Shown here in pieces: positions 1-16,004 of a stretch of DNA of 64,000 bases (position 1 is the stretch's first letter; each line of letters opens with the position of its first letter). The notes under the pieces were generated by a model. It searched no databases. It had not been told where the DNA came from and was given only the letters and a program-made list of their open reading frames with translations. The DNA is from Collimonas arenae (GTDB taxonomy: Bacteria; Pseudomonadota; Gammaproteobacteria; Burkholderiales; Burkholderiaceae_D): the NCBI RefSeq assembly GCF_001584165.1, contig NZ_CP013233.1, forward strand, positions 310,001 to 374,000. Reading direction: 5' to 3'. Made by a program: the position numbers and the translations under genes.

Positions 1-3000
1 CGAAGCTGCCGGCATCAAGCACATTTCGGTACCGGAAGACTATCTGCTGGGCCGCGTCCTGGCGCGCAACATCGTTGACGGCGATACCGGCGAAGTGGTT
101 GCCAACGCCAACGACGAGTTGACTGAAGAGTTGCTGGCCAAGCTGCGCGAAGCCGACGTTACTGACATCCAGACCCTGTACACCAACGATCTGGATCAAG
201 GCGGCTACATTTCGCAAACGCTGCGTAGCGACGACACCAACGACCAGATGGCTGCCCGTGTAGCGATCTATCGCATGATGCGTCCTGGCGAACCGCCAAC
301 CGAAGATTCGGTTGAAGCGTTGTTCAATGGCCTGTTCTATAACGAAGACCGTTACGATCTGTCGGCTGTCGGCCGCATGAAGTTCAACCGCCGTATCGGC
401 CGTGATGAGCTGACTGGCGCCATGACGCTGTCGAATGAAGACGTGCTGGCTGTGATCAAAATCCTGGTTGAGTTGCGCAATGGTCGCGGCGAAGTCGACG
501 ATATCGATCACTTGGGTAATCGTCGCGTGCGTTGCGTCGGCGAACTGGCTGAGAACCAATTCCGTGCCGGTCTGGTGCGGGTTGAGCGCGCAGTCAAGGA
601 ACGCCTCGGCCAAGCCGAAGCGGACAACCTGATGCCGCACGACCTGATCAATTCCAAGCCGATTTCGGCCGCGATCCGTGAATTCTTCGGTTCGTCGCAG
701 TTGTCGCAGTTTATGGACCAAACCAATCCGCTGTCGGAAATCACCCACAAGCGCCGTGTATCGGCACTTGGACCGGGCGGTTTGACCCGTGAGCGCGCCG
801 GCTTTGAAGTCCGCGACGTGCATCCGACCCATTACGGCCGCGTTTGCCCGATCGAAACACCGGAAGGCCCGAACATTGGTCTGATCAACTCGCTGGCTTT
901 GTATGCTCGCCTGAACGAATACGGTTTCCTCGAAACTCCGTACCGTAAGGTTGAAGACAGCAAGGTTACCGACCAGATCGATTACCTGTCGGCGATTGAA
1001 GAAGGCCGCTACATCATCGCCCAGGCGAATGCGACTATCGACAAGTCCCTGAAACTGTCCGATGAATTGGTTTCTGCACGTGAAGCCGGCGAAACCATTC
1101 TGGTATCGCCAGAGCGCGTTCAGTACATGGACGTTGCGCCAGGCCAGGTGGTTTCGGTTGCAGCATCGCTGATCCCGTTCCTCGAGCACGATGACGCGAA
1201 CCGCGCATTGATGGGTGCCAACATGCAACGTCAGGCAGTTCCTTGCTTGCGTCCAGAAAAGGCATTGGTCGGTACCGGTATCGAACGTACCGTGGCAGTT
1301 GACTCGGGCACCACTGTGCAGGCACTGCGTGGCGGTATCGTTGATTACGTCGATGCAGGCCGCGTCGTTATTCGCGTGAATGACGAAGAAGCGACTGCAG
1401 GCGAAGTCGGTGTCGATATCTACAACCTGATCAAGTACACACGTTCGAACCAGAACACCAACATCAACCAACGGCCAATCGTGCAAGTTGGTGACCGCGT
1501 CGCCAAGCACGACGTGATCGCCGATGGCGCATCGACCGATCTGGGTGAGCTGGCTCTGGGGCAGAACATGCTGGTGGCGTTTATGCCATGGAACGGCTAC
1601 AACTTCGAAGATTCGATTTTGATCTCCGAGAAAGTCGTTGCTGACGACCGCTATACCTCGATTCATATCGAAGAATTGTCTGTTGTTGCTCGCGACACCA
1701 AGCTGGGCGCTGAAGAAATCACCCGCGACATCTCCAACCTGGCCGAAAACCAGCTGGCGCGTCTGGATGAATCCGGCATCGTCTATATCGGCGCTGAAGT
1801 CGAAGCCGGCGATACACTGGTCGGTAAGGTGACTCCTAAGGGCGAAACCCAACTGACGCCAGAAGAAAAGCTGTTGCGCGCGATTTTCGGCGAAAAGGCT
1901 TCGGACGTTAAAGATACATCGCTGCGCGTGCCTTCGGGCATGGTCGGTACGGTGATCGACGTGCAAGTGTTTACCCGCGAAGGCATCCAACGCGACAAAC
2001 GTGCACAACAGATTATTGACGACGAACTGCAACGCTATCGCCTGGATCTGAACGACCAGTTGCGTATCGTTGAAGGCGATGCTTTCGAACGTCTGGAACG
2101 CATGTTGATCGGCAAGGTTGTCAACGGTGGTCCGAAGAAACTGGCCAAAGGCAGCAAGCTGACCAAGGAATACCTGGCAGATCTGGACAAGTACCACTGG
2201 TTCGACATCCGTCCGGCGGACGACGATGCGGCCGTGGCACTGGAAGCGATCAAGGAATCGATCGCCGAGAAGCGTCACCAGTTCGACCTGGCATTTGAAG
2301 AAAAGCGCAAGAAGCTGACACAAGGCGATGAGCTGCAGCCTGGCGTGCAAAAGATGGTCAAGGTTTACCTGGCCGTCAAGCGCCGCCTGCAGCCTGGCGA
2401 CAAGATGGCCGGCCGTCACGGTAACAAGGGTGTGGTTTCGCGCATTCTGCCAATCGAAGACATGCCGCACATGGCTGACGGCACGCCGGCAGACATCGTG
2501 CTGAACCCGCTGGGCGTTCCATCACGGATGAACATCGGTCAGGTTCTGGAAGTCCACTTGGGCTGGGCAGCCAAGGGTCTGGGCCTGCGTATCGGTGAAA
2601 TGTTGAAGGCGCAAGCCAAGATCGCCGAACTGCGCAAATTCCTGACCACGATCTATAACGAGTCGGGCAAGTCGGAAGATCTGGACAGCTTGACCGATGA
2701 CGAGATCCTGCATCTGGCCAGCAACCTGAAGGCTGGTGTGCCATTCGCTACGCCGGTGTTCGATGGTGCGCACGAAGAAGAAATTCGTCGCATGTTGGAC
2801 CTGGCTTATCCGGATGCCATCGCCAAGCAATTGGGCATGACGCCATCGAAGAACCAGGTCACCATGTATGACGGCCGTACCGGCGAAGCTTTCGAGCGCA
2901 CCGTGACAGTCGGCTACATGCACTACCTGAAACTGCACCATCTGGTCGATGACAAGATGCACGCACGTTCGACTGGTCCTTACTCGCTGGTTACCCAGCA

Positions 3001-3259
3001 GCCATTGGGTGGTAAGGCGCAGTTCGGTGGTCAGCGCTTCGGTGAGATGGAAGTTTGGGCATTGGAAGCTTACGGTGCGTCGTACGTGCTGCAGGAAATG
3101 CTGACAGTGAAGTCGGATGACGTGAACGGTCGTACCAAAGTGTATGAAAACCTGGTCAAGGGTGACCACGTGATCGACGCTGGCATGCCGGAATCCTTCA
3201 ACGTTCTGTTGAAAGAAATCCGCTCGCTGGGTATTGATATGGATCTTGACCGCGAATAA
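1..3259 (+). CDS. rpoB: RNA polymerase beta subunit (5' end outside window)
   Basis: Beta subunit of RNA polymerase, forming one side of the active-site cleft. The reading frame is open from base 2, so the true start lies upstream; about 1085 C-terminal residues are present. The rifampicin-binding region is visible ([18 protein letters not shown] then [13 protein letters not shown]): the Asp, His and Ser positions most often changed in resistance have their wild-type residues, and a Thr replaces the Asn usual in E. coli at one neighbouring site, probably lineage variation. The late motifs [15 protein letters not shown] and [20 protein letters not shown] are typical of the family. It is followed by rpoC after a 201-base gap that contains a palindromic repeat. 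Confidence 0.98.
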   Translation, partial: EAAGIKHISVPEDYLLGRVLARNIVDGDTGEVVANANDELTEELLAKLREADVTDIQTLYTNDLDQGGYISQTLRSDDTNDQMAARVAIYRMMRPGEPPTEDSVEALFNGLFYNEDRYDLSAVGRMKFNRRIGRDELTGAMTLSNEDVLAVIKILVELRNGRGEVDDIDHLGNRRVRCVGELAENQFRAGLVRVERAVKERLGQAEADNLMPHDLINSKPISAAIREFFGSSQLSQFMDQTNPLSEITHKRRVSALGPGGLTRERAGFEVRDVHPTHYGRVCPIETPEGPNIGLINSLALYARLNEYGFLETPYRKVEDSKVTDQIDYLSAIEEGRYIIAQANATIDKSLKLSDELVSAREAGETILVSPERVQYMDVAPGQVVSVAASLIPFLEHDDANRALMGANMQRQAVPCLRPEKALVGTGIERTVAVDSGTTVQALRGGIVDYVDAGRVVIRVNDEEATAGEVGVDIYNLIKYTRSNQNTNINQRPIVQVGDRVAKHDVIADGASTDLGELALGQNMLVAFMPWNGYNFEDSILISEKVVADDRYTSIHIEELSVVARDTKLGAEEITRDISNLAENQLARLDESGIVYIGAEVEAGDTLVGKVTPKGETQLTPEEKLLRAIFGEKASDVKDTSLRVPSGMVGTVIDVQVFTREGIQRDKRAQQIIDDELQRYRLDLNDQLRIVEGDAFERLERMLIGKVVNGGPKKLAKGSKLTKEYLADLDKYHWFDIRPADDDAAVALEAIKESIAEKRHQFDLAFEEKRKKLTQGDELQPGVQKMVKVYLAVKRRLQPGDKMAGRHGNKGVVSRILPIEDMPHMADGTPADIVLNPLGVPSRMNIGQVLEVHLGWAAKGLGLRIGEMLKAQAKIAELRKFLTTIYNESGKSEDLDSLTDDEILHLASNLKAGVPFATPVFDGAHEEEIRRMLDLAYPDAIAKQLGMTPSKNQVTMYDGRTGEAFERTVTVGYMHYLKLHHLVDDKMHARSTGPYSLVTQQPLGGKAQFGGQRFGEMEVWALEAYGASYVLQEMLTVKSDDVNGRTKVYENLVKGDHVIDAGMPESFNVLLKEIRSLGIDMDLDRE

Positions 3260-3285
3260 GCGGGCAAGATCGACCGTCCCTCATT

Positions 3286-3339
3286 GCGGGACAGAGTTTA
3301 TGAGGCGCCGTAGCGCGACGAATTACTCTGTCCCCAACT
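3286..3339. repeat. 50-nt palindromic element, copy A (rpoB-rpoC gap)
   Basis: GGGACAGAGT at 3288-3297 pairs perfectly with ACTCTGTCCC at 3325-3334, with 27 bases between. Inside is a smaller GCGC/GCGC stem with a CGTA loop. Copy B at 15091 has the same ends, the same 50-base length and the same 27-base inner spacing, so this is a dispersed family and not a chance hairpin. It resembles REP-like elements moved by Y1 (RAYT) transposases; no transposase gene is in the window. Confidence 0.75.
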
Positions 3340-3460
3340 GACTAGAACGTGAGATCGAGTCAGACCGGACTGCAGCGATGCAAAGGATGTGGGGTGATCA
3401 ATTTCCCCTACGCAGCAATAGTAAAGAATCTTAGTTTCTTCACGCCAACTGGAGTGATAC

Positions 3461-7698
<4,238 letters not shown>

Positions 7699-7726
7699 TC
7701 CTTTTAATGGATTAGTCAGCAAAAAA

Positions 7727-7757
7727 GGCAGTGGATAATTATCCGCTGCCTTTTTTT
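7727..7757 (+). terminator. Rho-independent terminator after rpoC
   Basis: GGCAGTGGAT - AATT - ATCCGCTGCC stem-loop (one T-G pair) followed by seven T. It sits 29 bases after the restored rpoC stop and closes the rpoBC unit. Confidence 0.93.
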
Positions 7758-7894
7758 CGTCCATTGAAAGGGAAGTGCTGCTGCAGCTCAGCCCCAGCGA
7801 TGTACGCAAGTGGCTGTTTTCAGCGGACAATCTAGATCAGCTCGACATTTCCCGCACGAAAACATGAGGATGGTGTGGAGCAGGTCCGAATGCG

Positions 7895-9693
7895 TTAATC
7901 ACGCTGCTGGCGCAACGGCTTGCCATTGTCGATAACTTCGCGGCAGTCGCCCTTGAAGGTCGAGTTGTCGTAATCGCTCCAGCCATAGCTGTCGACATAG
8001 CGCCTGTGCAGACGCAGCTTGTTGCTCAGGAAGCTCCATTCCAGACGTTCGTCAGGGTAGCGGATATCGGACAGGTCCAGCAACGAATGGAACACGTTTT
8101 CGGTGGTCATGCGGGCGCGCTTGTGCCGCTGTAGCTGGTCGACCTTGTCCGGATAGGCTTGCTTGTACAAATCCGAATACCACATCAGTGCCGGAATATG
8201 GAATTCGAACTGAGTGTTGTGCCCATGGAATGCGATCTTGCAACTGCCGTCATACAGCGTCTGGCCGTGGTCGGAGAAATACATCATGGCGCTCAATTGC
8301 TTCGACTCCTTGAGTGCGCCGATCACCTGCGACAGGAACCAGTCGGCATACAGCACAGAGTTGTCATAGCTGTTGCTGAGCGCCGGCTTGATCGCCAGGT
8401 TGGTATAGGCGGGACTTTCGATGCCGAATAGCGACGGCTGCCACCTGTCAAAATCCTGCGGGTAGCGATGGCTGTAATTCCAGTGATTACCCAGTGTGTG
8501 TAGCACAATCAGCTTCTTCTCTGCCGGATCCAGCATTGCCTTTTGTAATTGCGGCAGCAGGATGGCATCGAGGTTGGAAGTATCGGTAAATCCGCCCAGA
8601 TTCAGGAACTGGACCACATCGGCTTCATTGGCAAATACAGACACCGGCGTATCAAACTTGCCGTAGGACATCTGGTTGGAAATCCAGTAGGTCTTGAAGC
8701 CAGCTTCCTTATAAGCCGTAATGAAGGATTTTTCAGCAAAGCCGGCTTTCAGGCTTTCGGTTGCTGGCTTACGCGAAACCATAACTGGTACGGACAGGCG
8801 GGTGGCTGACACAGAGGTGATGACATCAGAGAAACTGACCAGGTTCGCCTCTTTTTGAGCAGTGGGTTGGTTTCGCGCTGATAGCCGTTCAAGCTCCAGC
8901 GATCGTAGCGGGAAGATTCACCGATCACCATGACCACGATCTGCGGTGTATGTTGATGTGTCGCCTGATGGGCACCGAAATGAAACTGGCTGTTCTTGTG
9001 CTCCAGATCATCCAGGTATTCTCGTTCTTTCCAGAAGTCGTAGCCGCGCACGGCCAGCCCGAACGGCCAGGTACGGCCGAGTGGTTCCGTCTGGAATGGC
9101 ATTGCCGCCCAGCCAGGAAGTTTGCCTAGATATGTGCCGGGGACGGAAGTAGGGGGAGCTGTCCTGCCGCTTGCAACATTCGTTGAAACGGCTTGAATAC
9201 CAATCTCTTGGCCATACAGCCAAACACATAGACCTGCAGTGAGCACTAACCAGCCAAGCCAGCGCGAGGGACCCTCCAGGTCCAGATCGCGAGTGCGGCT
9301 CGCGGCCAGCCAACTGAGCGCCCACCACAGCACGACGAGGGCGAGGATTGCAGCCAGCCACCAAACCTTGTCGCCAAGAAACTCCATGGTTTCCCTTGGG
9401 CTGGTCTCGGCGATGATGCCTAGATGGTGCGTGGAAATGCCCTGGTTGTAAAACTTGCGCAGGTAGATCTCGGTTGGCAGTGCAATGAATGCAGGTATCA
9501 ACAACCAGTGAAACCAGGCCGGCCGCTTGAAGATCGACCAGATAACCAGCCAGATCGCCGCTTCCATCAGGATGATGCGTAGCGGATGCTCGATCGACTG
9601 TCCGAACAGCAGTGGTACGAATGGGACCAGGGACAACGCCAGATAGGTGACCAGTACGAACAGATTATTGCGGCGAAACAGGGCTGGCATCAT
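7895..9693 (-). CDS. Phosphoethanolamine transferase-like membrane sulfatase (one-base deletion)
   Basis: Inner-membrane protein of the EptA/CptA/OpgE type, which moves phosphoethanolamine from phospholipid to lipid A core or other envelope glycans. The N-terminal ~170 residues hold about four hydrophobic segments. The periplasmic alkaline-phosphatase-fold domain starts at VVMVIGESSRYDRWSLNGY (GES is the metal-binding start). SVSATRLSVP holds the Thr expected as nucleophile, and SDHGQ and AFHGHNT are later metal-site motifs. The sequence as given is split at 8852-8856: a sixth T there (plus strand) joins LLKK to EANLVSFSDVITSVSATR and gives one protein of about 599 residues. The exact acceptor cannot be told. 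It lies alone between the rpoBC and str operons. Confidence 0.85.
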
Positions 9694-9869
9694 GGTTAAG
9701 AAGAATAATCAAGCCTCATTATCTCGCAAAGCCGCATGACGGTAGCAGACATCTGGCAGATAAACCAAAGCGTTGCCGTCTTGAAAATTATTCACGGACA
9801 ATGGGTATTGTCAGATTATTCATGCCTTCCTCCGGTGTTGCGTTTACGGTTATGCATCCAAGACTGCGG

Positions 9870-9898
9870 TTGACTGGCCGGCATCATAGGGATATACT
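9870..9898 (+). promoter_or_regulatory. Sigma70-type promoter of the str operon
   Basis: TTGACT (9870-9875), 17-base spacer, TATACT (9893-9898). Both boxes have one mismatch to consensus and the spacing is ideal. The implied leader to rpsL is about 200 bases. Confidence 0.85.
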
Positions 9899-10043
9899 CG
9901 CGGGTTCTCGATTGTAGGCTCTATTGGGCTGAGCGTTCTTTGGTCTGCTTCCGCTTTCTATAGCGCGTTTCCTCTCTACTGCTGAATGTCGATCTGCGCG
10001 AACGGTGCGCAAATTGTGCGGTTCCTAGCGCAAGTATCTGTCC

Positions 10044-10069
10044 AATCCCGGACAACCGATTTCGGGATT
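10044..10069 (+). promoter_or_regulatory. Leader hairpin upstream of rpsL
   Basis: AATCCCG pairs with CGGGATT across a 12-base loop, in the untranslated leader 38 bases before the rpsL ATG. No T tract follows closely. The role is unknown; leader pausing or autoregulation are possible. Confidence 0.45.
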
Positions 10070-10107
10070 GTTGTTATTAACGTCGTAATTTTGTTGGATA
10101 TATAACG

Positions 10108-10491
10108 ATGCCAACCATCAATCAATTGATTCGCCAGCCGCGCGTTTCTGCGGTCGTAAAGAGCAAATCACCAGCGCTGGAAAACAGCCCGCAAAAACGC
10201 GGCGTTTGCACCCGCGTTTATACGACAACTCCAAAGAAGCCAAACTCGGCTCTGCGTAAAGTTGCCAAAGTTCGCCTGACCAACGGTTTCGAAGTCATTT
10301 CGTACATCGGCGGTGAAGGCCATAACCTGCAAGAACATAGTGTCGTGCTGTTGCGCGGCGGCCGTGTGAAAGACTTGCCAGGTGTGCGTTACCACATGGT
10401 TCGCGGTGCACTGGATACCCAAGGCGTCAAGGATCGTAAGCAAGCGCGTTCGAAGTACGGTGCAAAGCGTGCTAAGGCTGCAAAGAAATAA
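10108..10491 (+). CDS. rpsL: 30S ribosomal protein S12
   Basis: S12 sits at the decoding centre and controls translational accuracy. The 127-residue product carries the conserved loop [11 protein letters not shown] (Lys43 and Lys44) and [13 protein letters not shown] (Lys88, Pro91). These are the wild-type residues at the positions where streptomycin resistance usually arises. The basic tail ([14 protein letters not shown]) is typical. First gene of the str operon, before rpsG. Confidence 0.98.
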   Translation: MPTINQLIRQPRVSAVVKSKSPALENSPQKRGVCTRVYTTTPKKPNSALRKVAKVRLTNGFEVISYIGGEGHNLQEHSVVLLRGGRVKDLPGVRYHMVRGALDTQGVKDRKQARSKYGAKRAKAAKK

Positions 10492-10630
10492 TCATTTTCG
10501 GGCGGCGTAAGCCAAGCGAAACTAGTGTCGGTCCCGAATGGGCCGAGTAAGTGGGTGGCTATGATGGCTGTCCGCGAGTGTGCAGAAACAAAAGGTCTGC
10601 GTGCTCAACTGAAGATTGAAAGGAATCGAA

Positions 10631-11101
10631 ATGCCACGTCGTCGTGAAGTTCCCAAGCGGGAGATTCTGCCGGATCCAAAATTCGGTAATGTTGATGTTG
10701 CGAAGTTCGTCAACGTCCTGATGTTGTCCGGTAAGAAATCGGTCGCTGAAAACATCATTTACGGTGCCTTCGAGCACATTCAAGCCAAATCCGGCAAAGA
10801 TCCGCTGGAAGTGTTTGCCCTTGCTATCAGCAACGCAAAACCTTTGGTTGAAGTTAAGTCGCGTCGCGTTGGTGGTGCAAACTACCAGGTGCCAGTTGAA
10901 GTTCGTCCTGTCCGTCGTATGGCTTTGTCGATGCGTTGGTTGCGTGAAGCAGCTAACAAGCGCAGCGAAAAATCGATGCCACAACGTCTGGGCGGCGAAT
11001 TGATGGAAGCCGCAGAAGGCCGCGGCGGCGCAATGAAAAAGCGTGACGAAGTTCACCGTATGGCAGAAGCGAACAAGGCGTTCTCGCACTTCCGCTTCTA
11101 A
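10631..11101 (+). CDS. rpsG: 30S ribosomal protein S7
   Basis: S7 is a primary 16S rRNA binder that nucleates assembly of the 30S head. The product is 156 residues, starting [19 protein letters not shown], with the family motifs [10 protein letters not shown] and [13 protein letters not shown]. The ATG at 10631 is preceded by AAAGGAATCGAA; the in-frame GTG/TTG-type extension upstream has no family similarity. In the str operon S7 is often the translational autoregulator, which may also hold here. Confidence 0.98.
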   Translation: MPRRREVPKREILPDPKFGNVDVAKFVNVLMLSGKKSVAENIIYGAFEHIQAKSGKDPLEVFALAISNAKPLVEVKSRRVGGANYQVPVEVRPVRRMALSMRWLREAANKRSEKSMPQRLGGELMEAAEGRGGAMKKRDEVHRMAEANKAFSHFRF

Positions 11102-11226
11102 TAGACTGGACAGCCGCCTCCCTGAATCGAGACGTCTGTCCGCATCTGAAATTTGTTCGAGCCGAGCGCATATTTTTATCAAAAATGGCGCTCGGTTTCG
11201 TGCATTAAAAGACTTAGGAATAAATC

Positions 11227-13332
11227 ATGGCTCGCAAGACCCCCATTGAGCGCTATCGCAATATCGGTATCTCCGCTCACATCGATGCAGGTAAAACCAC
11301 GACTACAGAACGCGTTCTGTTTTATACCGGTGTGAATCACAAAATCGGTGAAGTGCATGATGGCGCGGCCACCATGGACTGGATGGAGCAGGAACAAGAG
11401 CGTGGTATCACGATCACTTCCGCTGCGACCACCTGTTTCTGGAAGGGTATGGCGGGTAACTTCCAGCCGCACCACATCAACATCATCGACACACCGGGCC
11501 ACGTTGACTTCACGATTGAAGTTGAGCGCTCGATGCGTGTTCTGGACGGCGCTTGCATGGTTTACTGTGCAGTCGGCGGCGTGCAGCCACAGTCGGAAAC
11601 TGTGTGGCGTCAAGCTAACAAGTACAAGGTTCCACGTCTGGCGTTCGTCAACAAGATGGACCGTACCGGCGCGAACTTCTTCAAGGTTTTCGAGCAGATG
11701 CGCGCTCGCCTGAAGGCTAACCCTGTTCCAATGCAAGTACCTATCGGCGCTGAAGACAAGTTCGAAGGCGTGATCGACCTGGTCAAGATGAAGGCGATCT
11801 ACTGGCACGACGATACTCAGGGTATGACTTTCGACTACCGTGACATTCCTGCTGACCTGGCTGCGGATGCCGCCAAGTGGCGTGAAAACATGGTTGAAGC
11901 CGCTGCTGAAGCATCGGAAGAGCTGATGAACAAGTACCTGGAAGAAGGTGACCTGACCGAAGCGGAAATCAAGGCTGCGATCCGTCAACGTACTCTGGCC
12001 AGCGAAATCGTGCCGATGATGTGCGGTACCGCGTTCAAGAACAAAGGTGTGCAAGCCATGCTGGACGGCGTGGTCGACTACCTGCCTTCGCCGCTGGACG
12101 TGCCGCCGGTACCTGGCCTGGACGAAGATGATGCGCCGATCTCGCGTAAAGCAGAAGACACTGAAAAGTTCTCCGGCCTGGCGTTCAAGATCGCAACCGA
12201 CCCGTTCGTTGGTCAGATCTGCTTCATGCGTTGCTACTCGGGTACTTTGAACTCGGGCGACACCGTGTTGAATTCGATCAAGGGCAAGAAAGAGCGTATC
12301 GGTCGTATCGTGCAGATGCACGCCAACCAGCGCGAAGAAATCAAGGAAATTCTGGCCGGCGACATCGCTGCACTGATCGGTATGAAGGACACAACTACCG
12401 GCGATACATTGTGCGATACCAATGCATTCATCATTCTGGAACGCATGGTGTTCCCAGAGCCGGTGATTTCGCAGGCAGTCGAGCCTAAGACTAAGGCTGA
12501 CCAGGAAAAAATGGGCTTGGCGCTGAATCGCCTGGCACAAGAAGATCCTTCGTTCCGTGTCCGCACTGACGAAGAATCGGGCCAGACCATCATCGCCGGT
12601 ATGGGCGAGTTGCATCTGGACATTATCGTCGATCGTATGAAGCGTGAATTCAACGTTGAAGCGACCGTTGGTAAGCCACAAGTTGCGTACCGCGAAACCA
12701 TCCGCAAGACTTGCGAAGAAATCGAAGGCAAGTTCGTCAAGCAATCGGGTGGTCGTGGTCAATACGGTCACGTGGTTCTGAAGATCGAACCGCAAGAACC
12801 AGGCAAGGGCTTTGAATTCGTTGACGCGATCAAGGGCGGTACCGTTCCACGCGAATACATCCCTGCAGTTGAAAAGGGTGTCCGTGAAACATTGAACACC
12901 GGTGTCCTGGCCGGCTACCCAGTGGTAGACGTCAAGGTAACCCTGTTCTTCGGTTCGTACCATGACGTTGACTCGAACGAAAATGCGTTCCGCATGGCCG
13001 CTTCGATGGCGTTCAAGGACGGCTGCCGTAAAGCCAGCCCGGTTATTCTGGAGCCAATGATGGCTGTTGAAGTCGAAACTCCGGAAGATTACGCTGGTAC
13101 TGTGATGGGCGATCTGTCGTCGCGTCGCGGTATGGTTCAAGGTATGGATGAAATCGCCGGCGGTGGCGGCAAGATCATCAAGGCCGAAGTGCCTCTGTCG
13201 GAAATGTTTGGTTACTCGACTTCGTTGCGTTCGGCTACTCAAGGCCGTGCAACTTACTCGATGGAATTCAAGCACTACGCTGAAGCACCGAAGAACGTTA
13301 TCGATGCAATCGTAACGTCCAAAGCCAAGTAA
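11227..13332 (+). CDS. fusA: Elongation factor G
   Basis: GTPase that drives translocation of tRNA and mRNA on the ribosome and helps in ribosome recycling. The 701-residue protein has the GTPase motifs [13 protein letters not shown] (G1), [10 protein letters not shown] (G2), DTPGHVDF (G3) and NKMDRTG (G4). Domain II starts near residue 310, the domain IV loop region is [10 protein letters not shown], and domain V ends in the usual short tail. It is preceded by TAGGAATAAATC and followed by a hairpin before tuf. Confidence 0.98.
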   Translation: MARKTPIERYRNIGISAHIDAGKTTTTERVLFYTGVNHKIGEVHDGAATMDWMEQEQERGITITSAATTCFWKGMAGNFQPHHINIIDTPGHVDFTIEVERSMRVLDGACMVYCAVGGVQPQSETVWRQANKYKVPRLAFVNKMDRTGANFFKVFEQMRARLKANPVPMQVPIGAEDKFEGVIDLVKMKAIYWHDDTQGMTFDYRDIPADLAADAAKWRENMVEAAAEASEELMNKYLEEGDLTEAEIKAAIRQRTLASEIVPMMCGTAFKNKGVQAMLDGVVDYLPSPLDVPPVPGLDEDDAPISRKAEDTEKFSGLAFKIATDPFVGQICFMRCYSGTLNSGDTVLNSIKGKKERIGRIVQMHANQREEIKEILAGDIAALIGMKDTTTGDTLCDTNAFIILERMVFPEPVISQAVEPKTKADQEKMGLALNRLAQEDPSFRVRTDEESGQTIIAGMGELHLDIIVDRMKREFNVEATVGKPQVAYRETIRKTCEEIEGKFVKQSGGRGQYGHVVLKIEPQEPGKGFEFVDAIKGGTVPREYIPAVEKGVRETLNTGVLAGYPVVDVKVTLFFGSYHDVDSNENAFRMAASMAFKDGCRKASPVILEPMMAVEVETPEDYAGTVMGDLSSRRGMVQGMDEIAGGGGKIIKAEVPLSEMFGYSTSLRSATQGRATYSMEFKHYAEAPKNVIDAIVTSKAK

Positions 13333-13343
13333 TCAGGCAAGTT

Positions 13344-13372
13344 GCCCTTGTCCGCCACGAGCGGGCAAGGGC
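13344..13372 (+). other. Hairpin between fusA and tuf
   Basis: GCCCTTGTCCGC pairs with GCGGGCAAGGGC (one T-G pair) around a CACGA loop, starting 11 bases after the fusA stop. No T run follows, so it is more likely an mRNA end-stabilising or attenuating structure than a full terminator. Confidence 0.55.
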
Positions 13373-13426
13373 TGAAATGTTTCACTCATTGTTTAACGAC
13401 ATCGTTCTTTTTGAAGGAAGAATAAA

Positions 13427-14623
13427 ATGGCAAAAGGTAAATTCGAGCGGACCAAGCCGCACGTCAACGTCGGCACTATCGGCCACGTCGACCACGGCAA
13501 GACCACGCTGACAGCAGCGATCGCGACAGTATTGTCGAAGAAGTTTGGCGGCGAAGCCAAGGCGTATGATCAGATTGACGCAGCGCCAGAAGAAAAAGCG
13601 CGCGGCATCACGATCAACACGGCACACGTTGAATACGAAACTGCAAACCGCCACTACGCTCACGTTGACTGCCCAGGCCACGCTGACTATGTTAAAAACA
13701 TGATCACTGGTGCTGCACAGATGGACGGCGCGATCCTGGTTTGCTCCGCAGCTGACGGCCCAATGCCACAGACTCGTGAGCACATCCTGTTGTCGCGTCA
13801 AGTTGGCGTGCCATACATCATCGTGTTCCTGAACAAGGCTGACATGGTCGACGACGAAGAGTTGCTCGAGTTGGTCGAAATGGAAGTGCGCGAGCTGTTG
13901 ACCAAGTACGAATTCCCAGGCGACGACCTGCCAATCATCAAGGGTTCGGCGAAGTTGGCTCTGGAAGGCGACACTGGCCCATTGGGCGAGCAAGCAATCA
14001 TGGCTCTGGCTGAAGCACTGGACACTTACATCCCAACACCAGAGCGTGCTGTTGACGGCGCATTCCTGTTGCCAGTGGAAGACGTGTTCTCGATCTCGGG
14101 TCGCGGTACTGTTGTGACCGGTCGTGTTGAGCGCGGTATCGTCAAGGTTGGCGAAGCCCTGCAAATCGTTGGTATCCGTGATACGCAAGATACAACATGT
14201 ACTGGCGTTGAAATGTTCCGCAAGCTGCTGGATCAAGGTCAAGCCGGCGACAACGTTGGCGTTCTGTTGCGCGGTACCAAGCGTGAAGACGTAGAGCGCG
14301 GCCAAGTGTTGGCCAAGCCAGGTTCGATCAAGCCACACAAGCATTTCACAGGCGAGATCTATGTTCTGTCGAAAGACGAAGGCGGCCGTCATACTCCGTT
14401 CTTCAACAACTATCGTCCACAGTTCTACTTCCGTACAACGGACGTGACTGGTTCGATCGAGTTGCCGAAGGATAAGGAAATGGTTATGCCGGGCGATAAC
14501 GTGTCGATCACTGTAATGTTGATCAACCCGATCGCGATGGAAGAAGGTCTGCGTTTCGCGATCCGCGAAGGTGGCCGTACTGTTGGTGCAGGTGTTGTTG
14601 CTAAGATCCTGCCTGACGCGTAA
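13427..14623 (+). CDS. tuf: Elongation factor Tu
   Basis: GTPase delivering aminoacyl-tRNA to the ribosomal A site. The 398-residue product begins [19 protein letters not shown]. GTPase motifs are [35 protein letters not shown] and NKADM; the C-terminal barrel has [18 protein letters not shown] and ends VAKILPDA. The start is preceded by GAAGGAAGAATAAA. Many betaproteobacteria carry a second tuf elsewhere; the window does not show one. Confidence 0.98.
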   Translation: MAKGKFERTKPHVNVGTIGHVDHGKTTLTAAIATVLSKKFGGEAKAYDQIDAAPEEKARGITINTAHVEYETANRHYAHVDCPGHADYVKNMITGAAQMDGAILVCSAADGPMPQTREHILLSRQVGVPYIIVFLNKADMVDDEELLELVEMEVRELLTKYEFPGDDLPIIKGSAKLALEGDTGPLGEQAIMALAEALDTYIPTPERAVDGAFLLPVEDVFSISGRGTVVTGRVERGIVKVGEALQIVGIRDTQDTTCTGVEMFRKLLDQGQAGDNVGVLLRGTKREDVERGQVLAKPGSIKPHKHFTGEIYVLSKDEGGRHTPFFNNYRPQFYFRTTDVTGSIELPKDKEMVMPGDNVSITVMLINPIAMEEGLRFAIREGGRTVGAGVVAKILPDA

Positions 14624-14681
14624 TAGCAAGGTTGTAGTGCAATAGGCAAGCCGTTTCGGCGGTTTGTCAATGTAATAATAT

Positions 14682-14706
14682 ACCGTGGGTGGCTGTCATC
14701 CACGGT
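14682..14706 (+). promoter_or_regulatory. Hairpin in the rpsJ leader
   Basis: ACCGTGG (14682-14688) pairs with CCACGGT (14700-14706), followed by TCGTTCTTTT and then the rpsJ ribosome binding site (AAGGA). It could act as a weak terminator for tuf or as a leader element for the S10 operon. Confidence 0.45.
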
Positions 14707-14726
14707 TCGTTCTTTTAAGGAAAATC

Positions 14727-15044
14727 ATGTCAGCTCCGAACCAAAAAATCCGCATCCGCCTGAAGGCGTTCGACTACAAACTGATCGATCAATCGGCTCA
14801 GGAAATCGTTGATACAGCCAAGCGCACCGGCGCCGTTGTCAAGGGCCCAGTACCACTGCCAACACGTATTCAGCGTTTTGACGTATTGCGTTCGCCGCAC
14901 GTCAACAAGACCTCGCGCGATCAGTTCGAAATCCGTACGCACCAACGCCTGATGGACATCGTTGACCCAACCGACAAGACTGTCGATGCGTTGATGAAGC
15001 TGGATCTGCCAGCCGGCGTGGACGTGGAAATCAAGCTGCAGTAA
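14727..15044 (+). CDS. rpsJ: 30S ribosomal protein S10
   Basis: S10 is part of the 30S head and, as NusE, also of the antitermination complex with NusB. The 105-residue product starts [19 protein letters not shown] and has the family segments [10 protein letters not shown] and [17 protein letters not shown]. The ATG at 14727 follows TTAAGGAAAATC. Unusually, rplC is not next to it: a 300-base gap with a palindromic repeat and a promoter follows. Confidence 0.98.
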   Translation: MSAPNQKIRIRLKAFDYKLIDQSAQEIVDTAKRTGAVVKGPVPLPTRIQRFDVLRSPHVNKTSRDQFEIRTHQRLMDIVDPTDKTVDALMKLDLPAGVDVEIKLQ

Positions 15045-15090
15045 TAAATTTGCAATAATTTGCAATAAGCAACACATAAGAAATATCGAT

Positions 15091-15144
15091 GCGGGACAGG
15101 GTTTAAGAGCCATCTAAACATGGCGATTGACTCTGTCCCCAAGT
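15091..15144. repeat. 50-nt palindromic element, copy B (rpsJ-rplC gap)
   Basis: GGGACAGGGT (15093-15102) pairs with ACTCTGTCCC (15130-15139) with one G-T pair; GCCAT (15109-15113) and ATGGC (15120-15124) form an inner stem. End sequences, total length and inner spacing match copy A at 3286, while the inner stem bases differ but remain paired. Confidence 0.75.
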
Positions 15145-15208
15145 CTTTATAGGTGTTGTAAAACAGTCCTAACCGCTGAATGTTTGACATACCACGACAA
15201 AGATGGTC

Positions 15209-15237
15209 TTGCAAATAAAAATTTACGCGGTTATACT
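15209..15237 (+). promoter_or_regulatory. Sigma70-type promoter upstream of rplC
   Basis: TTGCAA (15209-15214), 17-base spacer, TATACT (15232-15237). It lies just past palindrome copy B and about 108 bases before the rplC start, so the rest of the S10 operon may be transcribed separately from rpsJ. Confidence 0.7.
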
Positions 15238-15344
15238 GATCGGCTTCGGTGCGATTGCCGGCGGATTTCGTCTTTGCAATCGTGCTTATTTTAGTTGTAC
15301 AAACATCAGCCCCGCCCAATCGTAGGCGGGAATGGAGAAAAACA

Positions 15345-16001
15345 ATGAGCTTAGGCCTTGTTGGTCGCAAGGTTGGTATGATGCGCATCTTCACGGAAGA
15401 TGGGGATTCGATCCCAGTAACCGTGTTGGACGTGTCGAACAACCGCGTGACCCAAATCAAAACGCCTGAAACAGACGGTTATACCGCTGTTCAAGTTGCA
15501 TTCGGTTCGCGTCGCGCTTCACGCGTGACTAAAGCTGCCGCTGGTCACTACGCCAAAGCTGGCGTCGAGGCTGGTACCATCCTCAGAGAATTCCGCATTG
15601 ATTCAACCAAGGCTTCCGAGCTGAAGGCCGGCGAAGTTATCGCTGCTAGCCTGTTCGAAGTCGGTCAAAAGGTTGACGTTCAAGGTGTGTCGATCGGTAA
15701 GGGTTACGCTGGTACCATCAAGCGTCACAACTTCTCGTCCGGTCGTGCTACCCACGGTAACTCCCGTTCGCATAATGTTCCAGGTTCCATCGGTATGGCG
15801 CAGGACCCAGGTCGTGTTTTTCCTGGTAAGCGCATGACCGGTCACATGGGTGACGTTACTGTAACCACGCAAAACCTCGAAATTGCACGTGTTGACGCTG
15901 AGCGTCAGCTGTTGCTGGTCAAGGGCGCGGTTCCAGGTGCGAAGAACGGCCAAGTTGTGGTCAGCCCTGCGATCAAAATCAAAGCTAAGAAGGGAGCCTA
16001 A
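15345..16001 (+). CDS. rplC: 50S ribosomal protein L3
   Basis: L3 nucleates 50S assembly and reaches towards the peptidyl transferase centre. The product is 218 residues from the ATG at 15345 ([20 protein letters not shown]), preceded by AATGGAGAAAAACA. The central loop motif [21 protein letters not shown] and [10 protein letters not shown] are diagnostic. It is tightly followed by rplD (3 bases). Confidence 0.98.
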   Translation: MSLGLVGRKVGMMRIFTEDGDSIPVTVLDVSNNRVTQIKTPETDGYTAVQVAFGSRRASRVTKAAAGHYAKAGVEAGTILREFRIDSTKASELKAGEVIAASLFEVGQKVDVQGVSIGKGYAGTIKRHNFSSGRATHGNSRSHNVPGSIGMAQDPGRVFPGKRMTGHMGDVTVTTQNLEIARVDAERQLLLVKGAVPGAKNGQVVVSPAIKIKAKKGA

Positions 16002-16004
16002 TTC

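Larger units (their letters stand above)
9694..10107. other. Intergenic region upstream of the str operon
   Basis: This 414-base gap separates the divergent phosphoethanolamine-transferase-like gene from rpsL. It holds the rpsL promoter (9870-9898), a leader of roughly 200 bases and a hairpin at 10044-10069. I see no ORF or RNA gene in it. Confidence 0.7.

Noticed and set aside
10108..10491. Streptomycin resistance substitutions in S12
   Set aside because: Lys43, Lys88 and Pro91 are all wild type.
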